Assembly: GCF_032854445.1 (NCBI RefSeq)
Contig: NC_088297.1
Span: 15,429,335 to 15,493,334 of the forward strand
DNA length: 64,000 nucleotides
DNA from: Liolophura sinensis
Lineage: Eukaryota > Mollusca > Polyplacophora > Chitonida > Chitonidae
Direction of reading: 5' to 3'
This document shows positions 14,101-26,700 of this stretch, piece by piece. The first letter of the stretch is position 1; every line of letters begins with the position of its first letter. The notes beneath the pieces were generated by a model, which was not told the DNA's origin, searched no databases, and was given only the letters and a program-made list of their open reading frames with translations. A program made the position numbers and the translations under genes.

Positions 14101-14715
14101 TTTGGCTAGTGAAAAAGATAGGTATTTCAATAAAATTAAGATGGAGAGAAAATTGAAAGGAAACATCTCATCAAACCTCTCAAAATCCATGTTGGAATAC
14201 AAGCTTTATACCACAGGGCACTTTATTAGAATGTCAGTCAGTTTACGCCCAGCAAACATGTTTTTAATGATGGCCCCAGCAGACCTTACTTCAAAGGTAG
14301 GTACATGTAGAGAGCCATTCAACTGCAGCGTTGTTCTGCATCTAGCTGGCTTTGAATGACTAACACTTGAGGAGGGTGCTGACTTTACTGTATGTGTAAG
14401 TAAGGTGGGTTGTATTGTCAGCAACCAACCTACACGTAATTCTTCAAACTTTCCAACCACCACTGTGACCCATATTTTGAAACATTCTGAGAGGACTAAG
14501 GGGTGTAGAGAAATACTTTTCACAGTTTAATGAAGCTTTGCATATATAGTGACACAAACAAACCTTTTTGGGCATCATTTTTACAATTATTGTATGCATA
14601 AATTTGCCTGGAAAAAGTACTTTGGCGGTTGAAAAGGCTGATTTACACTAGTGAAAAGTGGGGGCATTATGACAGGCACTCTGGTGCATTTCCTTCTCAC
14701 AGAAAGGTGTGTATC

Positions 14716-14774
<59 letters not shown>

Positions 14775-17700
14775 TGTTAAATATTTTTGAATAAAATAAA
14801 TTTACTTGAAGCAGGCACCACCTGTCTGATGAACATAAATGTTCATGTAGAACATGGCACTCTCGTGTAAAAATAAAGACATTTCCTCTACTGGAAAGAA
14901 ATTTTTTGTATCAAGAAAGTCACCGCTTACATTGTGTACAAAAATAATTGCCACTGTGCCTAATTGTTACAAGGCTCTGAGTAGCACACTGCTAGCTCAC
15001 CACTGGCACACTTGTAGGATTCTAGCTTCTAGAATTCCACAGTCATGCTCCTCAATACCTGCAGTCTAGTTGTTGTGGCTTAGCTGTGTCATACATCTAC
15101 ATGTACACCAGGTACAGATAATTGAGTCTGTGGAGTATGGATACATATACTGTATGCATCTGTTGCTAACAGGAACATGAGCCCTGTATTTCAGAAGTAT
15201 TATATTTCACCTGGAAGTTTAGCAGTTTTTATTTGACACATTGCGAAATTTGCTCGATTCTGGCTGATTTATCTACACTGTAAGGCCACTTAAGAGGGGT
15301 TTTTTTGTGAAATTTGATTAATTTTTTGATCAGAAAAACTATGAAATTTGGTTATTTTTTTTTTTATCAGAAAAACTATGAAAGTAGATTAATTTTTTTA
15401 TCAGAAAAACTATTAAATTTGATTATTTTTTTATCAGAAAAACTGTGAAATGTGATTAAATTTTTTATCAGAAAAGCCAAAGTATTGTACATGCATGTGT
15501 TTCTGTAAGTGCGTTTTTACAGTTGGAGAACTTTGTTGGGGGTGGACATGACATGTATTTGAAACTTCTAAGGTAGCAATATCGTATTTGACAGCTTAAT
15601 CTCTGACAAGTACAGTTTTAAGGCTTCCACCTGATTTGAACTTTTTCTTCAGCCTGGATCTTCTTGATGTACCTTGCACATCTGGATATTTGTTGGCTCT
15701 CTGGCTTAGATCAAAGGGGCACAACTTTTGTAAAAGTCTTGGATCAGTGTAGTGCCCTCTATGTTTATTGAATAACGGAACCAATGCTGCACACTCCTGT
15801 AATGTACATGTAATTGTACATGTACAATCTGCAGTTGTTGTGCAATTGTACAACAAGTACATATGTTTATCATACATGATGTATATGTGTAAATGCTCAT
15901 TGTTCATGTATGGCAATACAGTGTTCTGTGAGTCACAAGAGTTGCCTCCCTTTGATTAAAGCAAATGGGCCCCAATGGGTACCAAAAAAAGGGGTTCAAG
16001 CACAAAAAGCTGATCTGTGCCATTCTTATCAAAACAGTACAAAAAAAATAAATGAATTTATGAATGTTTTACCTTTGGTAAATTTGCAATTTGCTCTTGA
16101 AAATTGACATTCAGCTCATTTTTGTCTAAATGTATGGTTTCTTTTTAAGTTTGTGTGCAATTTAGCAGGTAAATGCAAAATTTATTTTGAATAAAAGTGA
16201 ATACTTGAAATGAATTTTGTATTGGCTTTTGTGCTTGAGCTGTATTCAGCTGATGTTTCGTGTTTTGCTTTCTTGTATTTTTAGCTTTTCTCTCCTGCTA
16301 CTTTTATTGTCCTTATAAACTGACCGCCCAGATCCACGCATTGTTGTGTGTTCTCACGTAATCATTATACCACGTTCCAGGCTGTACATCTACATCATTT
16401 TTTGTGCAGTATTTGCCACACTTATGCAGCTGCTTTATTGTTATTGGATAGAGGTGCTGTGTACCATTGACTTGTGGTGCCAACTGAACTAATTGTCATG
16501 TATAACAACTGCTTTGTGTAGACTCAGTATGTTTTCTTGTAGTAAAGTTTAATATGTCACAGGTAAACGTGTACATTTCCATTTGCATTTTGATACATTA
16601 CTGATTTATATTTTGTAATAACTTAATTGTTGAAAAAGTGATTGTAAAATCATATGTATGAGCAAATTTAATTCTTGACAGCGAGAGCAAAGTAATTTGG
16701 GATTATTTGCACCTGCTTTTGATCTTCTGTGTTATGGGCTCATTTTGTTATAAACTCACATTGTTTACCTCAAGGATATTTGTCTCCTTCCTCTCCGGCC
16801 ATACGTGGGAAGGTCTGCCAGCAACCTGCGGATGGTCATGGGTTTCCCGTGGACTCTGTCCGGTTTCCACCCACCATAATGCTGGCCGCCGTTGTATAAG
16901 TGAAATATTCTTGAGTACGGCGTAAAACACCAATCAAATAAATACATAAACCAAGTATTTGTCTCCTTCAAATACATTTGTGAACTGTCAATCTGACAAC
17001 AGCTGATCGGCCTGTTGGGCCAATCAGGATTGCCAGCTGATTCATCTGGAGTGTGAAGTCAGGCTGTTTGTCAGGGACATGCACGTGTAAGAAGACCAGT
17101 GGTTTATTCCTGGCACTACAGTTTTTTTTATCTAACTGACAAGTATCATACATGAATAAATAAATAAATAAATAATTCTTTGTCTTCTGCTGTTGTTGTA
17201 GCATTTGTATGGAACCATAAAACCATAATGTCCACACAAAAAAAAATTGGCTACATGTTATGTGACATATAACCCGGTGCACATGTACCTAGAGAATCAC
17301 TTTATGCTAACCCTGGTTTGTTTTCTGTTGGTCAGAATTAATTCCGCGGCCTGCAGTGCGTACTGATGACCCTCCCCTGTACTTATGTTTGCGTGTGGGC
17401 AAACCGATTCATCAACGGGTACACAGTACTGGGCCTATCGAGTCGTACAGTCGCAAGAAGAAGAAACCTGAATACTGGTTCTCCATTCCAAGAAACAAGT
17501 GAGTCAGAATTACTGTAAAAAGACAAATAGCGATTCCTCTGATTTCTTAGATTTTAACTTTTTTTTTTTAACTAGATTTTAAAGTATCTATGGTCAAATT
17601 TTCTTACATTGTATTAGATAGCCATTTTTTTTTTTAACAAACCAACACAATTTCTGTCAGTGAAACCTTCCTTCGTTAGGAAAAGACTGCGCTAAATGAA

Positions 17701-20700
17701 ATTTTCCGTGGATACCTAAAATGCCTTATTTTAGTTATTTTTTAACGTATTTATTTATTGTTTTCAAATATTTTGAATTTACTAGTCATTTATCAGTCAG
17801 CTGTACTTGTGCATTTTGATTCAGGTATTTTATTTCGGCCTTTGTTTCTGTGCAATAACTGTTCCAAATATTATCTGAGTGAACATTGTGTACAGGTTCA
17901 CTTTGTGGAACCCCAGATAAGTTTAGAAACTACATCCTTGACTCTGATTGGTTGATGGTTTATGTGTAATGACTGCTCGAAATACATGTAATTGTTTAAT
18001 TTTTGTAAAATATTTGTTTGCTGATGTTCTCGAAGTTTGAAAATCAACTTTAACCATGCATTGGTTTTGCATATTTACATATACTGGAATTCGTCAACCT
18101 TTTTGCACGTTTGCAAGGTGTTTATTCAAGTATATTCTGAAGACATTATTCTGTGTAGACTGATAAAATTATACTTTTTGTGAAGCCCTGAAAATTTGTC
18201 TCCAAAAAACAGGTCAAAAGAAGTGTGCATAAATTGCACTGAAAGCTGCTCTTTGATATGCGAAAAGGTTGAGGAATTAGGGTAGTACGAAAAGTTTCCT
18301 TCTGTTTTTGACAGAGTGGACCAGCTATACGCCTTCTTTGTCCAGTGGTCACCCGATAAGTATGGGGACGAGGGAGACATTGACCCAGCCTCTCGTGGAT
18401 TTGTTGTCGTTGACGAAGAGGACCCCGAAGTGGGAGAAGACGAAGGTCTGGACATTTTTGACGAGTATTTTGGGCCATCATCTGCACATAGGATACACAG
18501 AGACTGGGAGGTGAGGAAAGATTCACAAATACTGTACAGGTTTCGTGTCATATTACATAAAGGTTCACATACCCTATAAGAATAAAGACATTCCCTTAGA
18601 TATTAACAAGCTGTAATTAACTATGGCTGGCACATCCTGTTAAACTTCATTGTCATCTCACATTCAGGGCTCTTTGTTTAGAGAATGGTGCATATTAAAA
18701 CATGCATGTACGATGAACAATTCGACCAATGGAACAGACAGACAAAACCAAGTAACTGATAGAGCTGTCCAAGCAAAAAATTCTGTAGTTATGGCTTCTT
18801 GAATGGAAGATTTTACAGGCCAGTTTTCAGTAAAAATAAATGTTCTGGTATATAGCCGCTGTACAGTTGTACCAGCTCCATGATCTAAGTGTTGTATAAC
18901 AACACAGATAAGTTTGATTTTGAATTCATCTGACCTTTATGTATAAAAGTTATGATGGAAGGTCATGGATGACAGGTGAGTCAGAATTACTGTAAAAAGA
19001 CAAATAACAATTCCTCTGAGTTTTTAAGTCTTCTAAAACTAGATTTTAAAATATCTGTGGTCAAATTTCCTTACGTTTCTAGCCATTTTTTTTTAACAAC
19101 CTAACACAATTTCTGTCAATGAAACCTTCTTTTGTTAGGAAAAGACTGCACTAAATGAAGTTTCCGTGGATACCTGAAAATGCCTTATTTTATTTATTTA
19201 CATAATGTGCGTAATTACATACTTCACAGTAATGCTTGCTGGCTTAAATCAGGAGTTCCTACTTGTAGCTCCTGAGGGTGTGTTAAAACTGGTCTCCTCC
19301 CACCATAATACTGGCCGCCTTCAAAAAAGTGAAATCTTCTTGAGTATGGTCTAAAACACCAATCAAATAAATAACTAAATAAATTTTAAAACTGTGCTTT
19401 TGCGTTTCAATTCCTGGCCTCCCTCACATTTGGGTTTTAAAATCGTTTCTGTCTCGTGTTCAAGTCATAGCATCCCGCAAACAATTTGGCATGATACTTC
19501 AAAGGCGGAAGCACTTTGGTGGCATGGACTCACCCTGCCACAGAGGAGAGGTGGTATATGTACATGTACACACACTTAGCGACTCCTTGTTGTAATATGA
19601 GTGTAATATTGTTAGGTACAAACGTAAAACCCCAAGTACATACCGACCACATAAGTTATATACTGACAGGTAGGGAAAAAAGCACTAATGAAACAAGGAC
19701 CTGCCAGAAACCTGTGGGTGGTTGTGGAATTCCCTGGGCTCTGCTCGGTTTTCTTCCACCATAATGCAGGTCGACGTTGCTTAAGCTTAACATTCTTGAG
19801 TATGGCATAAAACACCGATGAAATAAATAAACTATGGAAATAAATCAACGAAAATTATCCAGTATTTGTTCATGTTTCGTATCTTACTCCTCGCAGATTG
19901 TAAACAGAGAAGAGTTCCGTCGCCGCTCTATCGACGTGTACGAACCACTCCCTCTGCCAGAACTGATAGGAGGCAGTGCTATCCTCACTGAGGAACATAT
20001 CTCACAGGTATGGTGGCCAGTAGTGGACATGTTGGTTTTACTGCATGTCAGACGTTTTTGTGTGTGGGGGGAGGGGGGGGGGATAGCGCTTTTGCTACCC
20101 ACAATCTGGTTTGGAGCTGATATTGATACAGGGTTTAAGAATAAAACTTTAACAACTTTCATTTCATTGACTTGACTTGGTCAGTCAAAAAGGCGTTGGT
20201 TTTTTCTAAGCACTTTGAACCACCTACAAACCTACTGGTCCTTGTATAAATTGGGAAGTAGTCTGCACTGTGTGTGTTTAATATGTACAGTGTTAACAAG
20301 CCTGGTTTCAACTTATTCAAACTTGTTTATTACAGAGAGAAAAGAAAAACACTCACAGAGGTTCATAGAAGTCCAAATTTTTACAAAGGGAAAACTCAAA
20401 ATTAAGTTTTTTTCTGGTCCAGATTAAGTTTATTTATATTTTAAACACCGACGATAACCTGGTATTGAGTTCAATTCCGCTTTAGCGACCGGTAATTTAG
20501 TGAACGTGTAAGTATATATGATATATCGATATGAATATATTTATATGAGAGAGAGAAAGTTTAATTTCATTTGAGGTTCATTTTTGATCATGATTTTATT
20601 GTTGGTACATACATATAGTATTACATGTTTAAAATACAGTGTCCTGATCCGAGATATGCATTGTATAATAAAACAGTTATAAACCATGGTGATGCATGTT

Positions 20701-23700
20701 CAGTTGTTGGTTGTAATAAATATTAGAAGAACGAAAGAAACTAACAAATATTACATAAAAAATAAACATATATAGGCATACAAACACAAAAGACAAGGCC
20801 TATTCTTAGCAGAGGTATGTACTGTAAAGTGTGTATTGTTTGTTGGAATTTATTTTTGTCGATTTGCTTCAAAGATGGGTTTGCGGGAAATAACCGTCGC
20901 ATAATTAATCAAGGAAATACTGAAAAAGACAAAAAAAAACCTCTGAAAATTCTTTCATTTTCCGAGTAATAATAAGGCCGAAATTACTCAAGCACCTCAA
21001 ACAGGTATAATCAAGAGTGGCTATAACCCTCGTTTGTGTCTGCGGTGTCGGCAATCCTCGTAATCTGGATCAGAGATCAAAACAACAGGAGATGGATTAT
21101 CACTATGTAAGAAGATGACATTCGCACCTACTGTAAGCAGTGGTGAAAGAGCCTAAGAGGTGTCACTTACTTTCACACCGGCCTTTGATTGGCAAAAGAG
21201 TACATGTAGGCCTGCTTTTAATCAACTGGCAAAGTGAAAGGTCAGCTTTTGAGCAGGCCAAAGTAAAACATATAAATTCACCATTAGTTTTGGATTGTTT
21301 GCCGTTTCAATCGTGCCCCTGTAGCGGGTCAGAAACGGCTAAAATTGCGTGGTTGTCAAATGGCCATTGCATTGTTGTATACAGTTCATAATTGGTAGAA
21401 GCTCACTCATTGGTTCACAGGATCCAGGAATTTTACCACCAAATACCGGGATCCAAAATTGATATTTATAAATCCAGGCACTCATTACTGTGTGTTTGTT
21501 TTCAGATCAGTAAGGTACTGCCCGGCAGGGCAGTGGGTTACCCCTGGACTCTTGTTTACAGCACAGAGACCAATGGCTTCAGTCTGAAGACCCTCTACCG
21601 CCACATGATCGGGCTGGAAGGACCTATCCTGTTGGTGGTGGAGGACACGGGGCACAATGTAAGACCTTATTTCATTGGCTGTTCCATTCACTTGATTGTA
21701 ACAGTTGTCAAAGAAAGTCTCTTCAACTCTTTGTGTACTTGTACTTTGAACGTTTTTCTGACAATAAAAATACAGCTATCACAACATGAGCAAAATTTCA
21801 AACTGTATAGCTCAGATGATTCCATTGTTTCTTATGCCTTGGTGGCAATAAAGGGTCAGTGCCGTTTCCTTGTGTAGTCATGATCCTGTTGGTGCTGGAG
21901 AAGCAATAAAGGGTCCGTGCTGTTTCCTTGTGTTGTCATGATCCTGTTGGTGGTGGAGACGCAATAAAGGGTCAGTGCTGTTTCCTTGTGTAGTCATGAT
22001 CCTGTTGGTGGAGACGCAATAAAGGTTCCGTGTTGTTTCCTTGTGTAGTCATGGTCCTATTGGTGGTGAAGACGCAGTAAAGGGTCAGTGCTGTTTCCTT
22101 GTGTAGTCATGATCCTATTGGTGGTGAAGACGCAGTAAAGGGTCAGTGCTGCTTCCTTGTGTAGTCATGATCCTATTGGTGCTGGAGACGCAATAAAGGG
22201 TCAGTGCTGTTTCCCTGTGTAGTCATGATCCTATTGGTGGTGGAGACGCAATAAAGGGTCAGTGCTGTTTCCCTGTGTAGTCATGATCCTATTGGTGCTG
22301 GAGACGCAATAAAGGGTCAGTGCTGTTTCCCTGTGTAGTCATGATCCTATTGGTGTTGGAGACTCAATAAAGGGTCAGTGCTGTTTCCCTGTGTAGTCAT
22401 GATCCTATTGGTGGTGGAGACGCAATAAAGGGTCAGTGCTGTTTCCTTGTGTAGTCATGATCCTATTGGTGGTGGAGACGCAATAAAGGGTCAGTGCTGT
22501 TTCCCTGTGTAGTCATGATCCTGTTGGTGGTGGAGATGCAATAGAGGGTCAGTGCTGTTTCCCTGTGTAGTCATGATCCTATTGGTGTTGGAGATGCAAT
22601 AAAGGGTCAGTGCTGTTTCCTTGTGTAGTCATGATCCTATTGGTGCTGGAGACGCAATGGTGTAGTCATGATCCTATTGGTGCTGGAGACGCAATAAAGG
22701 GTCCGTGTTGTTTCCTTGTGTAGTCATGATCCTATTGGTGCTGGAGACGCAATAAAGGGTCAGTGCTGTTTCCTTGTGTAGTCATGGTCCTATTGGTGGT
22801 GGAGACACAATAAAGGGTTCGTGTTGTTTCCTTGTGTTGTCGTGATCCTGTAGGTGCTGGAGATGGAATAAAGGGTCAGTGCTGTTTCCTTGTGTAGTCA
22901 TGGTCCTATTGGTGGTGGAGACGCAGTAAAGGGTCAGTGCTGTTTCCTTGTATAGTCATGATCCTCTTGGTGCTGGAGACGCAATAAAGGGTCAGTGCTG
23001 TTTCCTTGTGTAGTCATGGTCCTATTGGAGTTGGAGACGCAATAAAGGGTCAGTGTTGTTTCCTTGTGTAGTCATGATCCTATTGGTGCTGGAGACGCAA
23101 TAAAGGGTCAGTGCTGTTTCCTTGTGTAGTCATGATCCTATTGGTGCTGGAGACGCAATAAAGGGTCAGTGCTGTTTCCTTGTGTAGTCATGATCCTGTT
23201 GGTGGTGGAGACGCAATAAAGGGTCAGTGCTGTTTCCTTGTGTAGTCATGGTCCTATTGGTGGTGGAGACGCAATAAAGGGTCAGTGCTGTTTCCCTGTG
23301 TAGTCATGATCCTATTGGTGTTGGAGACGCAATAAAGGGTCCGTGTTGTTTCCTTGTGTTGTCGTGATCCTGTTGGTGCTGGAGATGGAATAAAGGGTCA
23401 GTGCTGTTTCCCTGTGTAGTCATGATCCTATTGGTGGTGGAGACGCAGTAAAGGGTCAGTGCTGTTTCCTTGTGTAGTCATGGTCCGTTTGGTTGTGGAG
23501 ACGCAATAAAGGGTCAGTGCTGTTTCCTTGTGTAGTCACGATCCTCTTGGTGCTGGAGACGCAATAAAGGGTCAGTGCTGTTTCCCTGTGTAGTCATGAT
23601 CCTATTGGTGCTGGAGACTCAATAAAGGGTCAGTGCTGTTTCCTTGTGTAGTCATGATGCTATTGGTGGTGAAGACGCAGTAAAGGGTCAGTGCTGTTTC

Positions 23701-26700
23701 CTTGTGTAGTCATGATCCGTTTGGTTGTGTAGACGCAATAAAGGGTCAGTGCTGTTTCCTTGTGTAGTCACGATTCTCTTGGTGCTGGAGACGCAATAAA
23801 GGGTCAGTGCTGTTTCCCTGTGTAGTCATGATCCTATTGGTGTTGGAGACGCAATGAAGGGTCAGTGCTGTTTCCCTGTGTAGTCATGATCCTATTGGTG
23901 GTGGAGACGCAATAAAGGGTCAGTGCTGTTTCCCTGTGTAGTCATGATCCTATTGGTGCTGGAGACGCAATAAAGGGTCAGTGCTGTTTCCCTGTGTAGT
24001 CATGATCCTCTTGGTGGTGGAGACGCAATAAAGGGTCAGTGCTGTTTCCCTGTGTAGTCATGATCCTATTGGTGCTGGAGACGCAATAAAGGGTCAGTGC
24101 TGCTTCCTTGTGTAGTCATGATCCTATTGGTGGTGAAGACGCAGTAAAGGGTCAGTGCTGTTTCCCTGTGTAGTCATGATCCTATTGGTGCTGGAGACGC
24201 AATAAAGGGTCAGTGTTTTTTCCCCGTGTAGTCACGATCCTCTTGGTGCTGGAGACGCAATAAAGGGTCAGTGCTGTTTCCCTGTGTAGTCATGATCCTA
24301 TTGGTGCTGGAGACACAATAAAGGGTCAGTGCTGTTTCCTTGTGTAGTCATGATCCTATTGGTGCTGGAGACGCAATAAAGGGTCAGTGCTGCTTCTTTG
24401 TGTAGTCATGATCCTGTTGGTGGTGAAGACGCAATAAAGGGTCAGTGCTGTTTCCTTGTGTAGTCATGATCCTGTTGGTGCTGGAGACGCAATAAAGGGT
24501 CAGTGCTGCTTCCCTGTGTAGTCATGGTCCTATTGGTGGTGGAGACGCAATAAAGGGTCAGTGCTGCTTCCCTGTGTAGTCATGATCCTATTGGTGGTGG
24601 AGACGCAATAAAGGGTCAGTGCTGCTTCCTTGTGTAGTCATGGTCCTATTGGTGGTGGAGACGCAATAAAGGGTCAGTGCTGCTTCCTTGTATAGTCATG
24701 ATCCTATTGGTGGTGGAGACGCAATAAAGGGTCAGTGCTGTTTCCTTGTGTAGTCATGATCCTATTGGTGGTGGAGACGCAGTAAAGGGTCAGTGCTGCT
24801 TCCTTGTGTAGTCATGGTCCTATTGGTTGTGAAGACGCAATAAAGGGTCAGTGCTGCTTCCTTGTGTAGTCATGGTCCTATTGGTGGTGAAGACGCAGTA
24901 AAGGGTCAGTGCTGTTTCCTTGTGTTGTCATGATCCTGTTGGTGCTGGAGACGCAATAAAGGGTCAGTGCTGTTTCCTTGTGTAGTCATGGTCCTATTGG
25001 TGGTGGAGACGCAGTAAAGGGTCAGTGCTGTTTCCTTGTATAGTCATGATCCTCTTGGTGCTGGAGACGCAATAAAGGGTCAGTGCTGTTTCCTTGTGTA
25101 GTCATGGTCCTATTGGTGTTGGAGACGCAATAAAGGGTCAGTGCTGCTTCCTTGTGTAGTCATGGTCCTATTGGTGGTGGAGACGCAATAAAGGGTCAGT
25201 GCTGTTTCCTTGTGTAGTCATGGTCCTATTGGTGGTGAAGACGCAGTAAAGGGTCAGTGCTGCTTCCTTGTGTAGTCATGATCCGTTTGGTTGTGGAGAC
25301 ACAGGACAAAGTGTAAGACGTCATTCTCTTTCCTTTTCCAGAACATTTTGTGCGCTGGTACTTTGAAAAGTTTTCTTATGTGTTGGGGGCCGGGTTGAAA
25401 TGAAGCATTCACAGTAACGATGAAATTCTTAAACTGAACCACACAGCCAATGAAAACTCTTAAACTGAACCACACAGCCAATGAAAACTCTTAAACTGCA
25501 CCACACAGCCAATGAAAACTCTAAAACTGCACCACACAGCCAATTAAAAATCCAATAATTCCGTTGTTTTCTGAGCCTTAGTTTTAATAATGAGTCAATG
25601 CTATTTTCTTGTGTGGAGTTACATGAAGTTCTATTGCTACCGCCTGCCTTTCACTTATATGCCATGTCACAGAATGGGGATAAACAAAAATTTAAATAAA
25701 TAAAAAAACTGGGTCATCTGCAGTAGTTACCTCCATGATTTGAGAAGTGTAAGTGCACCAATCAAACAAATGAAAACAATGCAATGAAAAACGAACAAAT
25801 CAAATGCAAGCGAACAAAAAAATTTTTTTTTTTAAATTAAGGAGAAAAAAAAACAAGCTAATTTAAAAGAAAGCAAATAAGAAACAATCAAAACTATGCA
25901 ATGGTCAAAATGCTCTGAAAATAGTACTGATAACACATTTCCAGGAAGGGTATTGTGGTTTAGCCCCACTAATGATTAATGTGTGATTTAGCCTTACATA
26001 AATTTCACACTTACTTCATGTGGTTTACATGTAATTTATTAGTTTGCCTGTATGACATAAGTGGTATTGTGAGAGGGGAATCAGGTGCTGTGGGTGAGGG
26101 TAGCAGTGTATAGTTTGGGTAAAGTTCTTGGCCAGTCATCGGGTTGCAGTGGCCACCGATATTACACAAATTGCCAATCGTTGGTAGTGATTTACCTATT
26201 GAAGACCAAGGAAGTGTTTAACATCATAGCTCAACATTTCCTCTCACCCATTCACAGGGTTGCAGTTGCCACCCATAGTACATGGATTGCCAATTGCAAT
26301 TCGTGATTTGCATATCAAAGACCTCTGCAATCACTTTGTGCACTAACTCCCCCACAAGGTCTTTTACCACCACAATGATTTACAACTCCATAACATATGA
26401 AGTCACTGCTCTGCAATCCTTACATATTCAATAAACAGTCATAGTTGAAACAGTATAATAACTTTGGTCTTTTCTTGTTGATTTAATGGCAACATCTTGG
26501 CAGTGTGTAATTTCAGAATAATATCTGTGTATGGCAGTGTCGATCAGTCTTCTGTATTTTGGTTTAGAGGTCAATATTTGAACGTTTCACATGACTGGAA
26601 CATTGTGCCATTTTACGAACTGCTCAATCAGGTGAGCTAACAGTATTCTCTGAATGCCTTGTTATATAGCTGTCACACTTACTTTGTCTTGGTTTTCCCC

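Noticed and set aside
21841-25300. CRISPR-like appearance of a long regular array
   Set aside because: There are no unique spacers; the whole 58-bp unit repeats, in a eukaryotic intron.
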